In this document: one piece after another, positions 14,701-26,949 of the stretch
Numbering within the stretch: position 1 is the stretch's first letter
How the letters are laid out: every line of letters begins with the position of its first letter
Translations under genes and position numbers: made by a program
Notes under the pieces: model-generated
Database searches by the model: none
Seen by the model: only the letters and a program-made list of their open reading frames with translations
Told to the model about the DNA's origin: nothing
DNA from: Balanoglossus misakiensis
Taxonomy: Eukaryota; Hemichordata
Direction of reading: 5' to 3'
DNA length: 64,000 bases
Assembly: GCA_040954595.2 (NCBI GenBank)
Contig: CM082580.2
Location: 10,602,001 to 10,666,000, forward strand

Positions 14701-15167
14701 GTCGGATTACACGATAGACCGTGGAGAAAACACTTTTCTCCCTGGGTTGTTTTGACAGCACACATGCAGATCGAAAGGCGATTATTATCAGCCCTGAAGA
14801 TGCTTTTTGTGTTTTCCCAGTTCCTCTACTGTCTATGCTCGCAGTTACAACCTACCATGATTAGTATAGGAAATGTAACGTTTTTTTTTTATAACGATAG
14901 CTTGAGTCGCTTTCCAGGCGACAGTAAATGCAGACGACACGACTGCTGTTTAATCTGGCCCCGATTTGTTTGCTAGGGGTTACAAGTGACAGTTTGAAAA
15001 GTGCTTGCTTTGAAAACAAACTGAAGTTACGTATGACGGTATATGGACAAAAAAACCCTGAAAGAAATCCGTTTTTTTTTTTAAATTACACATATTCCGC
15101 GTTCGTTCGCTTGCCTCTATTATACTGAGTTTACTGCACTCTACTGCAATACACTACTCTGCACTGG
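11786..15167. other. non-coding sequence, possible intron
   Basis: About 3.4 kb following the candidate donor at 11786. I see scattered short frames only, a short TGTC run near 12326-12341, and no recognisable protein or RNA motif. Confidence 0.4.
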
Positions 15168-15270
15168 TACTGTACTGTACTGTACTGTACTGTACTGTAC
15201 TGTACTGTACTGTACTGTACTGTACTGTACTGTACTGTACTGTACTGTACTGTACTGTACTGTACTGTAA
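15168..15270. repeat. (TACTG)n pentanucleotide microsatellite
   Basis: About twenty perfect TACTG units, flanked on the left by degenerate ACTGC units (15131-15165). Because 5 and 3 are coprime, the array translates as a repeating five-residue pattern on the minus strand; that open frame is an artefact of the repeat. Confidence 0.97.
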
Positions 15271-16712
15271 TCTATCTTTGATATCTCCTGTCCCAAGTTG
15301 TAACTGGCACTATTGGAAAGTAGATTAAACCTGTTTGCGTGAAGGGAGCGCGTACCCATAACTCCACGCAGCCAATGACGCTAATGAACTAGACACGACG
15401 TCACGAGAAGCGGAAAAGAAATCTGTCGGTGTGCAGGGCAAAGTCACGACCGTAAATTACAGATGACGGGAGTGTGATTGGTGTATTGGTCATGCAACGT
15501 CAATGGCAACCGCGTCATTCACGACAGACAAAGGGCTGTTGCAATACAAAGGCTAGTATACCGCTAATACCGCGAAATTCTCAGTGAAACGCATTTGACA
15601 CAAACTCTCCAAATGAATCACTGTTACAAAATTTTGGAAAGTGTGGTTATGTAAAGCTTTTCACTCAGGCTTATAATCCACTTTTCCTTAATTCGGTCCA
15701 TGCTACCTTTCTCCGACAGGAGGTGGCGCTATTGTCGCGAACAGCCCCTAGCCATATCCGTACACCGTTTGTATTCCGACATGAATAATTTGTGAATCTT
15801 TCTTCAAAAGTCAATCGAGCCTTCGAGGGTTTCGCACGAGAGACCAAACAAGACTTCAACTTATCAGTTTTCGTGTTACAGCAATCCACTTTCCCCCAGC
15901 TGATTTGCACGGATTAATAAAAGCCACAAAACAACGAATTGCCGAAGGAAATAGAGCAGCACGCCCCAATGTCATGCAATATGTGGGATTTTCATGAGTC
16001 GCCATTTTAATTGCCCAATCAATCTTGGATGACTAAAGTATTATTGAATTGAGTTGAGTTGAATTGAAGTTTGACGCGTCCAACAGACAAATAGTGGACT
16101 GCCTTCGCTTTCTTCTGCTGTCCTTTCCCGATCTCCGACACAGACTATGGTCGCCGCCATCTTGTCTGTTGTTAGGAAAGCACACTTCCTTATGACGTTG
16201 GCTATGTACAATTTGGTTTGGCACATGCGCATTTAGGCGATCGTCGCCCTTTAAATAGGCCTAATGCACGGACGTAGCAGGGATACAGGAGAAACATCGA
16301 ATTGCTGCCTACCATCTGGCTGCCAACGTCGACATTACCCCTCGTTATGAATCAAACGCGTCGATTGATCGGTTCGTTACCACGTGACAGTGATACACTG
16401 ACAGAGAAAAAAACATATAAGCGGTTGGAAAACCGGCTTCGTACTTTCACGCAATTCACCGAAATCCTTTTGCGGGAATATCTGTGTTTCAAAGCCTGTG
16501 TAACACTCTCACGTTTCGGGGAAATGCTCCAATTGCCATTAGAATGCGTTCGTTTTGAGCTTTGACAACCTTTAATGGCATCCCCCATTTAATCCCATTG
16601 CCTCCTTGTCTAATTGTATTTGGATAACGCGAGCTCTGATCCATGACCAGCATGAAACAATGCAGTACGTTTATGACGGTCGTTTCAAACACGTCCTTTC
16701 CTTCTGGCTTGA

Positions 16713-16737
16713 CCCCCCCCCCCCCCCCCCCCCCCCC
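16713..16737. repeat. poly-C tract
   Basis: An uninterrupted run of 25 C. Similar C or G runs occur at 36968-36981, 38585-38597, 44969-44980, 51184-51197, 52112-52135 and 58126-58139, so such tracts are a recurring feature of this genome or assembly. Confidence 0.97.
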
Positions 16738-19197
16738 ACTTGACATGTGTGCGCTTGCGCTTCATTACAAGCAATAACTTCAGAGTCACTCGGACTTTGT
16801 AAGGTTTTGGCTACTCGGCGAAATCGACAGATCACACAAAGGTCAACAAGAGAAAACGTATGTGTGTGTAGCACTGAGCTACCTGTGGCCTACCTGTTGA
16901 TGCATTGGTTGAAGTCTGCATATCAATTTACTGAATTAATTGAAGTCATCAATTTTACAGAGATCGGCGCAACCGACTTTTCATTAAAACCTATTCGGTC
17001 TCACAGTGTGAAAAAAGAACCACGACAGCAACCTGAGAAGGATAATATTTTATTGATGAAGTTAATGAATTTTAATAATGTTCCTTGGGCACTAGTACCA
17101 TTTATCATTAATTCAGATCGATTACATACATAATCTTGCGGTTTTTTCTCCCTCTCTTCAAATGGCACTGTGGATTTATTTAAAGATTTTGCTTTGCCGA
17201 AGTTCTCTGATTACAAGGAATAATCGCGACGCGTCAAACGTTAATTTTTAATGCCTTCAATGTAAATAAATTAATTAAAGCAACTGAATACGCGGTCTGA
17301 AACCCACGCGAGATTTGAGGCTTGGTCTGCGGCAGTTCTTGGATTCATTTCAATCTCGAGAGACGAAGGTTGGGAAACATTTAATAATCGGCTTATCGAG
17401 TGCTTTTATAACAGGGTGGACCGTCCTTTTGCTGTTTCAAGCTGCCTATTTGCGCCAGTTCTACAATTCTATATTTATTTTACTTTTGCCATTTGATCTA
17501 GAAATGAAATCTCAACAAAGGAGGTCTGACAAACGAAACCTGTCTAGAAGGGGGGGGTTTAAAAATAGCGCCTTTCATTAATTAGCAACAAACAGAGGAC
17601 ATCTGGAGTCGTCGCGTCCTTGGTTCTTGACTTCGTCATACTTCTTAAGCATTCGGGCAGATCGCTAACGAAGCTCTGAAGCTATCGCTCCTCACTTTAC
17701 CAGGAACTATACTAGTTATCGCCTGTAACCAAACTGAATATCAAAAGTCCTTTCCATTTTCTTTGTTGTATTTTATAATTCATACACGAACTGTGTATCC
17801 GACAGGCAATGGTTTTTAAAAGACATTGCTGGCGGGCGAGCCTCTTGTTGTTGTTGTCGTCATTGCCCTCTGACATTTTGTCTTCGTGACGAAACAGGAC
17901 TTTCATTCAGGAAACGCATCGTCGTAAACACACATCAAAATACAGCATGCGCAGATACTCTAGTAGCTCGTAGACTGTATTTAACCATCCACCCTGGCAC
18001 CGGCGGATGTTCTCCAATTTTCTGACAAATAGTCCATCATTAAGCCACAGTCCCCTTCTCCTTTCATTATCCACAGTACGACGACGACATTCTGGCGACA
18101 GTGACACGCGCAGTGGGTAATGACAAGTGTCGTGCTCGCGCGAGCGCAAAAAAATCCCAAACACACAAATCAGGTTCAATCGAGTCGGGTCAGTCGATAT
18201 GAATCACCCTCTTCATATTATTCGCCGTTCGTAAATCACAACTAAACTGATAAACTGGATCTCAATCGTGTTTTGAATGAATACGGACTGTGTGTCAGGC
18301 CGGGCGAATGCTACGAAATTCGATGACACGATGCGAAGAAGCCTAGTATAGAATCAAACTCGTGTATGTGTTTTTTCTCTCGCTATGTTCCATGCGTGGC
18401 GCACAAACCCACTGGGTTCTAGACTACATGCAAAGGGATACGTCAGTCCGCCTTGATTGAAACTCTCCCCGGGGGCACTGTCCCGGGAGAGACTCGAAGC
18501 GACATGTCATCAGCAAATCTAATCACCGCCACCGATAACGCCATCGTTTAAGGTAACCTCGCAATTTGCCGTAACGAGAGGACAGACTACGGATTGCCTT
18601 AGTTAGCTGCCGCGCCCACTTTCTCGTGTATCCCTTCCACCGCCGCGAGGAGATTCACTTGAAGTATTGATAGCGAAGATAGAAATATGAAAAAAAGTTG
18701 TTTTTTCTTGTACTTTCTGAACTCGTTAACGTGTTTCCGTGTTTACCCTGTTGAACTTGAACCATGCAAACTGCGCCGCGTGTTTCTACCATGGCGTTAT
18801 GACCGTACGTGCGTACTGGTTTAGAAATATTTACGTCACTGTACATGTATACCCAGGAGGTTCGCATTAAACCCAACAGACGAATCGCGGAGCAGACTGC
18901 ATTAGTCGATTGCTACTAACCATCTTCATATAATTGCTAATAATGTTCGTTAGGTAGCTTTCATTCATTCATTTATTATGAGTGAGCGAAATGTGACCCC
19001 CCCCCCCACCCGATTCCTCCGGCCCACCCCCTCTGGTTATAAATGGAGACTCCCTTAACAAAAGATAAAACGCGCCGTTTCCGTGATTTTCAATAACGAA
19101 GCCTTTGAATAATTAAAAATGTTGACATCGTGCAATTTGTACGGTCGCATCTTCTCCGTCATTCTCTGGTGACGTTAACCAGGGAGGCGGATCAGCG

Positions 19198-19274
<77 letters not shown>
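19198..19274. repeat. (TCA)n trinucleotide microsatellite
   Basis: About 25 perfect TCA/CAT units. The repeat opens a poly-Asp frame on the minus strand and a poly-His frame on the plus strand. Neither flank looks like a protein family I know. Confidence 0.97.
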
Positions 19275-19528
19275 GTTTCCATTTCCGGACTCCTGCAATC
19301 GCCGCGCCATGTTGGAGATGGTGAATCTGGCTGTGCTTCCCAGTGCCGCCAACATCTCGATTAAATCGTTTACCGTACTCAAGTGAAATTTGATCAACAC
19401 GTGTTATCGGGTTTTAGCGAAAAGCTGCATTCTTAATAGCGGACGTTTCCAATTCGCCAACATGATATCCAAACACCTATCAGGGATAATGTGCCACGCA
19501 TTATACGAGAGACGAGAGGGGCTGGAAG

Positions 19529-19530
<2 letters not shown>

Positions 19531-19569
<39 letters not shown>
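19531..19569. repeat. (GA)n dinucleotide microsatellite
   Basis: About 19 uninterrupted GA units followed by a short G run. Confidence 0.97.
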
Positions 19570-19574
<5 letters not shown>

Positions 19575-22202
19575 TGTCACCGTGTAAAATTATCAAAATT
19601 TACAACCACTGTTCCTTTGTTTTCAAAATGTCATCGTGGACACACAGACGTGTACTGGGGCACATGTGTGTCTGAGCTTTGGATTAAGTGCCCTAGGCGT
19701 GAATTGTTGGCTGTTAAAGCGTGTTTTGGTTCGAGAATGATGCTTTCACCGTTTGCATCATTTAGTCCGCGAGTATTATAATGACGTCACCATTCTTCGA
19801 GTGGGTTTAAATCAGTTTATCGTCGTCTGCATGTTTATGCTTCTGGGAGCGTCAAATCACTGTGAATTATCTATTTACTCAACATGTATAGCCACTAAAT
19901 TTAAAGATACTTCTGACCCGTTTGTGCAAGTTACGAACTGCATTGTGACTTGACTACGTGAAGATTTGGAGTAAATGAGCAGTGGGTTGTAAAAGGTCGA
20001 ATTTTCTCAGACTTTTACTTGTCGTCTTTTGTATCGAAAAACTGATGGCCGTTGACGGAGTATGTTGTTCAGACGCGAGGGAAGAGATAAATGACACCCC
20101 CGGTTTCTCTTACTGTTCAACACTTTGATGTCAAGGAATGAATGCCTTTTTAACAAATTAAAAAAAAATTGACAACGGTTTAAGAAAGGTACACACACTG
20201 AAGAAGCTCTCCGACCGCAAGACATGGGTACATGGGATGAAAATACTGATAATATTATCAAAGGTTGCAGCAACCGGCTCTTTAATCATACAATACAAGA
20301 TTGACCCTGTTTCATGTCGTTCAGCTTCCTAGAAATATGGTTCAGCGCTGAGCAGAGATGTAATTTGAAGCCACGCCGACTCCATTTCAAACAAATATCC
20401 CGACAATGAAATTCGCGGAATTCTTTCTCAGATATGAGTGTTATTAGCGAGCTGGTGGTGGATCAGCCCGGCGGTCTGTGCGAAAAGCCGACAGGGCCAT
20501 TCACACTTCGCGCTCTTTCGAGTATTGAGTCTCCGAGTGTCTTACGGCGGAGTGACATCACAGCACAGCCAAGCTCCGCTCAGAAAAAAAATCGCGCCGG
20601 TACATGATTATGCGCCTTTTTTCTTGAACAATTCATAACCACGTATTCTCAGCGAGACACCAAGGCGTGAGACATTTACGAGACGAATCACCAACAGTCC
20701 CCCGTGGCAGAGCTGTCCTGAAATAACGATAACATCCATAATTTGCTGTTTGTATGTGATCAATCTTGCAGTGATAGTCAAATTATGATGCTAATGTTGG
20801 CCATACTTTTACGTATAGGTGTAAAAGTACCCGTCGAATATTTGACAATCCTTCGCGCATAGTTTTCACGGAACAGTCAGTTCGCACCAATCTCCAATAT
20901 TAATATGAGATGAAGCGAATAATTCATCAATTTTCAGGAAGAGCTCTTTTGACACTTTTATTACTTTTGCACACTTGCATATACAACTCACTGGGTGACA
21001 CTATATGAAATGCATATTTTACGTTGTTCTGTTTATCCTGGAAGAGAGGCGTCGGTAAGATGTTCCTGTATACCCATCATTAAGCTTTATTAGATAGATC
21101 ATTCTAAGTCGCAAAGTAAAATCATGAAATAAAGCATAAAGTGGCACCACTTGGGGCGTTACTGGCGACCAATCCACACCCTATCGATAATCAGAGCATC
21201 ACACCCTGTTTAAGTCCCGTGTCTCGTGTAGGACTAAGCGCTTTCGGAAATAACACACACGGGGAAGGAAAATGTCAATGACGACCCTGGAAGGACTTCA
21301 AACACTCATGGTTGGTATAGTCCTCACATAATCTCGTTAAAAAGTCTCTGAAACCGGCGGAGAATTTGTCGACATTCTCACTTGAGTTGCGGCGAACCCT
21401 CGACGACCATTTGTGCACGGCGAATGGAAGTGTCAAAGTGAAAAATATGAACACGAAACAACGGGCTCGTACGTTTCAGTTTTCACCAGCCCGCTCACCA
21501 AACCCCCTGTCATATAAAAAACGAGACAAAAAATCTACGAAAAAGTGTCACACATTTCGTTATTGATAGATGTGTACAGAGCCTATGTGATAGCGCCACG
21601 CTCGTGTTCTACACAAAGTCCACGCGGACTAAATATCAATTCATGCTCTCTATGGAGTACACGCATCTTTGACTTGTGAATGGGGTCTAATAAGCTGTAG
21701 GTAACCCAGGGGACAGATTTTTAACAGTAACGATCCCTGTAAATGTTTAATTCATTGCTATATACGAGTTGAAGATGAGTTATGTTGAAAAAAACAGCTA
21801 TAAATAAATCCAGTCGACATATTGTTTTGAAGATAATCAATAATTCAAAATATTACCGCAGATTTGCCATAATCTGACAGCCATTGTGTATTTCAAGTAC
21901 ATGTGCACGTAAAAGTTGAAATAATTTCACGAGGCAATTGGATGATGGCCCCTGGTGGTTCTTCCATTTGAAAAAAAAAGAATCGTCACCATGTATTATG
22001 TATAGAGCAGATAGAAAACTGGTTTCACCATACGTGACCTTTTCCTGGTCGTTCAACAGGCCAGTAATATTCAGGGTGTCGAAATCAAGTCTAAACGAAT
22101 GCATTATGGGTAATAAGGTCGACGACTCACTGTAGTAAGAGATTGAGTTGTCGATCGGAATATCGTCACCTCGTTAATTGGCGATTTACATAGCATATTT
22201 CT

Positions 22203-22226
22203 GCGTGTGTTAGGCCTAACACACGC
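22203..22226. repeat. perfect 24-bp palindrome
   Basis: The half-site GCGTGTGTTAGG is followed immediately by its exact reverse complement with no spacer. Just downstream (about 22236-22264) is a TACATGTACATGTA stretch, itself palindromic. No gene is adjacent; it could be a dimeric-factor site or chance. Confidence 0.9.
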
Positions 22227-23317
22227 GCAAGGGAGGTACATGTACATGTATACAATATACATGTAGTTCGGTTTTGTTTCCTCCCCATGGCGAATGTGTT
22301 GAAGGTCGAATGACTCTTCAATATTCAATTGCAACGCCACTTGCTAACATTGTGCGACCTTCTCTTTTTTATGATTTGATTTCTTTATTTCTCTGAACCA
22401 CTTCTCTTCGTGAAATAGTTTGAAAAATACATCTCTTTATGTTCAAAATTTTCCAGAGCAACACATTGCAAAGTGCCCTTCAGTGCCAATCAATTCAACA
22501 ATACAAATATGACGTGATTGCCAGATTTGGATGTAAATTTAAAACATACTACATGTGTTGGGGAAATGGGTGAATTGATTATGCATATTCAAAATTTGAA
22601 TCATAAGATGACGATACAGAAAATAAAACAAAACTTGACATAAGCAAGTACGGCCAAAGGTAAAGCTATTACAGGGTTTATCTTTGTTGAGTTGCCAGTA
22701 ATGTGTTTGTGTATGAAGCGAATGTCGGCAACTAAACACCACATGTTTCGCGTTAACAATACACCTGCTCATTGTCTATGCAAGTGTAAGTTATCAAAGA
22801 CCCGTCGAAGCAGCAAAAAATATGTCTGCGCTTGCGCGGTATCAATACTTGTAAGTTGTGGTGCTCACAAGACTCTCGCGCCTAGCATTCGGAAATCAGT
22901 CGGTAGCAGTGCCAAACGGGGTGTGAAAATACGGTTGTACACAGCGTTATATTGACACGTTTTTGATATCGTGTAGCAAGGTAACGTCTTACTTTTAATG
23001 CTTATAGTACGGTACGGCACATGTCATTGTATGTGTGGTAACTGTCGTGCTATTACCACCTCACAAATGTAGCCAACAGTTACGCTGTTTTCTCTCTCTA
23101 CCTCCCCCTCTCTCTGTCTCTCTCTCTCTCTCTCTGCGCGATGCGTTTCTGCCTGTCTGTCTATCTGTCAGCTATCACACTAGGCTTGGGAATTCTTATA
23201 ATGTACAATCGTAATGTCAGGACGACCTAATGTTTTTTTTTCAAAAGTGTATGCCCTTAAAAATAATCGGAAAAGCTTACGTGGCGATTAGCTAAAAAGA
23301 TAGGATTGTGCGATAAG

Positions 23318-23352
<35 letters not shown>

Positions 23353-23392
23353 GGACGGACGGACGGACAGACAGACAGACAGATAAATAATG
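23318..23392. repeat. (GACA)n/(GACG)n tetranucleotide microsatellite
   Basis: GACA units interrupted in the centre by a block of GACG units, then GACA again. This pattern is typical of an old tetranucleotide array with an expanded point variant. Related short GACA arrays occur at about 45719-45740, and TCTA/TCCG units at about 30308-30330. Confidence 0.95.
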
Positions 23393-25035
23393 GTTTCAGG
23401 ACTCTCTTCCGTGTTATAGTTGCTGTAATAAGCATGTTCAATTCGATGAACACTGACGTACACCGGGGTGCGTTTCAAGAAAGTCCAATAACTACCTACT
23501 CGTGCGTGGAGGCAAATCCCAAAACACCGTCACGAAATGATAGCCAATCGGGAGTGTGGTGATCCTTTGGCCTGAACTCAAGATCTACTGAACTGGGCAG
23601 ACCGCTGTTGCTACGCATGTGCAATCCCTGCGGTGTAATGCTCGGTGTCTTTTCGTGTGACCCTCTAATCCTCGGGATTTACAGTTGATCTCGGATACTG
23701 GATGCACTAAGGCCGATTCAGTTTGATCAGTGGAAAGACACACACGTACAGTAGTTCTTCTGCTATGCTGTGATCGCCTTGTTTGGCAAGGGTGAAAGAC
23801 GCAAGTCACTAGCGAGCAAATCACTGCACATGGACACTACATGTATATTGCAAACGTTTTCCTGCCAACGCCATACAAAACAAGGCCAACACGCCACCTC
23901 GCAAAAACAACCGTACGGTTGCGTTTGAGGCGGTATGACAGCTGACGCAGTGCTATCTTTTCTGTGTCCACTTCAGAATCTGTTTCCGGAATTCGTGAGT
24001 TTTATTTAGCAACAGAGAGTTGCGGCAAGACGGTGCCATTGGGTAGACTGCATAAGATTTTAGGTTTCTATCCGACATGTGCCGAGGAAAATTGAAATAG
24101 GATAGGGGGGTCGGATTTTCAAAATGGCCACCAATCTCCGACCTGCGTAAACTCCAGGGAGAAAATTTTATACAGTTTTCTTCTTTTATTTCACAACGAC
24201 TCCTGGCAAACTTTAATCTATCAAAGAATTGAAAGTTTTGGAGGTGCGTACTTCTTTAGCTTTTAAAGTGTGACGGTCTTTACTTTGAAAACTCCAAAGA
24301 TGAATATGACTAATAATACATTAGAACTCCGCGTCTCTTGCTCAGGTCACTATCCTTTCCCTTGTGTACTCTTTCGATCAGCGAAATATATTAGTTTTGT
24401 TTTCCGTTGAAATGTAATCTTTAAAAGCATGCGGATTTGTAATCGGATCAAGGTAATACCACGTTTTAGGGCATTCATTTTTTATCGATATTATGCGGCT
24501 GAAAATTGATTTCAAGGGGGAGGGAAGAACTGAAAATGTGTTAACGACCAATTCACACTTTCACTGATTGAGAATTTGGTGAGAGGGGCCGATTCAATTA
24601 ACAGGAAAATAGATCGATGCGTGGGAGTTGTTTTGCAGATTATCGTCACCCTAGGGCGTCACATACAGTAGGTGGAAACTGGAGGCTGTCCGCCAGCACT
24701 TCAAACTGAAGGGGCCGAGAAAAAGACCCCCTTCTCATCAACGTTGTGTAGAAACAAATAATGTGCCTTCAGCAATTATTTTGAAACAACCCATGATTCA
24801 TTTTACAACGGATCTGATTTTTTTGTTGAAATATGGCGTGACAAGCCTACATGTTTTTCACGACATAAAAGATTCTTCAACCTGAAAAAATATGACATTG
24901 AGTTTTCGTCTCTTCCTTGAATTGATGGAAATTTGCGAATATAAAGCTTAGTTGTCGTAAATGACACATCCAGAAATACCCCGCCCCCTCCTCCTTGAAT
25001 GAAACATTCGAAAGAAGATCAGTTTTATTGGCAAA

Positions 25036-25248
25036 TTAACACTTCTTCGATTTCACGTTTGGGGACCGTGATGATGAGCCCGCACTCTCATCCAGGCAAC
25101 GCTTCGCTCCTTCGTTATAATAACTCGTATTCGCCCGCATCTTGTCATACATCCTGTCATGAAGTGTTTCAGGCTTGAGGTTCGATGGCAATAACGCCTT
25201 TTGTAAAATGCCATGCGTTTTCACCTCTTCAAGAGTAGAACCCTTCCG
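25036..25248 (-). pseudogene. possible LTR-retrotransposon integrase C-terminal remnant
   Basis: A minus-strand frame of about 70 residues runs from an upstream stop to a stop at 25036. Its centre reads LLPSNLKPET, a spacer, then MRANTSYYNEGAKR. This resembles the linker at the C-terminal end of Ty3/gypsy integrases, where a Pro/Lys-rich segment is followed by a Q/N-rich helix and YYDRxAK. No catalytic core, gag, protease or LTR is visible nearby, so if the resemblance is real this is an isolated scrap. It could instead be a chance match or a small host exon. Confidence 0.3.
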
Positions 25249-26294
25249 CTATTCCGCGTTTCCACTCGCGCGTCATACAATGGTCACTTGAAAGCGCTTA
25301 TAGTATACACATTTTATTTCGGTTTGTTAAGTGGGGGAGAATTGTGAGCGACGAGTAAAGGGGCCATTCACACACAAAACGTCGCGCTGCCTGGCATCCG
25401 CAACAATCTGACGATTGCTCGTTAATAAGACATACGACCAGCCTACCTAGGACGTGGTGTCGAAATTAATAAGTCACTTTTGTAGACGATGGGACCGTGT
25501 TTGCGTCGGTTTTCACAAAAGCCGGGATGCGCGTGTTTCAAGACGTCTTCACGAGGGTTTTTTTTTTTTTCAACAGTTTGTATGTGCGCTTGACTTCGGG
25601 TCACTTTCAGTCGTCATACGCTCCTCCCGCCTATTTTCACTGCCACACTAATTAACGCCACGCTGGTAAGAAAGGATATTTTGTGCCTATTGTTGGCATA
25701 GGGATTCGCGGGGGAGAGGGAGACATCTCGAATCCGCCGGCGTCAAAAGAAGAAAGACACCGAGTGGAGCTGTAGATACGCATGCACAGCAAGAGTATCC
25801 GTCTTGCCAGAGAATGCATTCGCTCGAAATCTGCTTTCAAAAGCGTTCCTAACAAACACATTCCGCCAACAAAAAATCATTGATAAAAGGCGACAAAAAC
25901 TCATATGAGTTTCATTTTTACTAGGGATAACGTTTTGACGCAGAAACTCATAATTGAGAGCGCATTTCGACGCAAACGACCGACATTCTCATAATTAAAC
26001 TATGTAGGTAGAATGTTTCCGTTAAGCATACATTCGCGTTTCGTTTTTTTAGAGCTACTTCGCTTGTATTTGGGGGCACCTGCGTTTTTAGCTAAAAGAA
26101 GCCTTCTTGCCCGCGTCATTCTATTTCAAGTCGAACGTCTGTCAGGGAAGGGTGGAGTTTAGATATCGGCAACATTAATGAATTCCCTTCATGCATTCAG
26201 GATTTATCGCTTTTAAGCGATCACCCAATTTCAGTGGTTTGCTTTACTAACGCCTCCAATTATCTCTTTTTGCATCTCTCTCTCTCTTCAGGTA

Positions 26295-26648
26295 ATGATG
26301 CCCAATAATCTTTGTTTACTCGTCCTCGCAGCGGTGCTGCTCGTCATTTTCGTGGACTTTCACCGCTGCAGCGCCCTCAACGAGCTGGACGACGACTTCC
26401 CCGAAGACGACGACCGCTACTTCTACAAGAAGAGTCCATTCCAGGTGAGGGAGAGCAGAGGGAGACACTGCGTCCAAGTCGCCAAGGGTTGCGGCCCGTG
26501 TTGCCAGCCGTCGTGCCGGGCCTGCTGCGTTTTCAAGTGCCTTAAACACCGCCTTCGGAAGAAGTCCGAGGAAAGCGCAGCCGTTGACCTTTATGGAGAA
26601 GAGGAACACAACGTCGAACGCAGGGACACTAGATACTCTCAACCCTAG
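26295..26648 (+). CDS. secreted cysteine-rich peptide precursor, 117 aa
   Basis: This frame encodes a short pre-pro-peptide. Residues 1-27 form a signal peptide with hydrophobic core LCLLVLAAVLLVIFV and a likely cut after CSA. An acidic segment follows (about 28-40, rich in Asp/Glu), then a Lys-Lys and Arg-rich stretch. Next comes a compact core with eight cysteines at 59, 66, 69, 70, 74, 77, 78 and 82 (pattern C-x6-C-x2-CC-x3-C-x2-CC-x3-C). The core is followed by the basic run RLRKK (86-90) and an acidic tail ending at 117. Basic residues on both sides suggest release of the cysteine core. The ATG lies three bases after a strong pyrimidine-rich splice acceptor (26290-26291), so an upstream leader exon exists. 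M1 and M2 are adjacent and both usable. I do not recognise the family. A defence peptide, hormone-like or venom-like role is conceivable, but nothing here decides between them. Confidence 0.75.
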   Translation: MMPNNLCLLVLAAVLLVIFVDFHRCSALNELDDDFPEDDDRYFYKKSPFQVRESRGRHCVQVAKGCGPCCQPSCRACCVFKCLKHRLRKKSEESAAVDLYGEEEHNVERRDTRYSQP

Positions 26649-26928
26649 ACGGACGGCCTGTCAATACTTACGCACTGCGCCTTGTTTATTTTCACTGACG
26701 TTTGTGCACATCTACTTGACAATTCCCTGTCGTTTGAATTATTTTGGTTCTCCCTTGTTTTGCCCCGTTGCAACATCATTGAATAACAATTATGCGGCCA
26801 CAACACATTGTCATGTATTTTGTTTTCTTATATCGTTCATAACTTGATTTTATGAAAATCCTTTAAAAAGTCCTCCAATTACCTGTGTTGTAATGTTACT
26901 CCGATTAACACTATCAACTTGTGCGACC

Positions 26929-26934
26929 AATAAA
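26929..26934 (+). terminator. polyadenylation signal of the cysteine-rich peptide gene
   Basis: AATAAA lies 281 bases after the stop codon, at the end of an AT-rich stretch without open frames. This fits a 3' UTR of about 300 bases. Confidence 0.6.
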
Positions 26935-26949
26935 ATAATATTTTCTATA

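Larger units (their letters stand above)
15271..26291. other. non-coding sequence with simple repeats, possible intron of the peptide gene
   Basis: Eleven kilobases without a convincing exon before the acceptor at 26290-26291. It holds microsatellites listed separately, a perfect palindrome at 22203-22226 and a possible retroelement scrap at about 25036-25248. Numerous 60-90 residue open frames overlap on both strands, as expected by chance, and show no domain signatures. Confidence 0.45.

Noticed and set aside
15141-15359. Minus-strand frame with repeating YSTVQ
   Set aside because: It is only the translation of the TACTG microsatellite; no conserved flanks or splice context.
19113-19400. 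Minus-strand frame with a poly-Asp run (and poly-His on plus)
   Set aside because: The run comes from the TCA microsatellite. The flanking 35 residues are not recognisable, so coding is unsupported.
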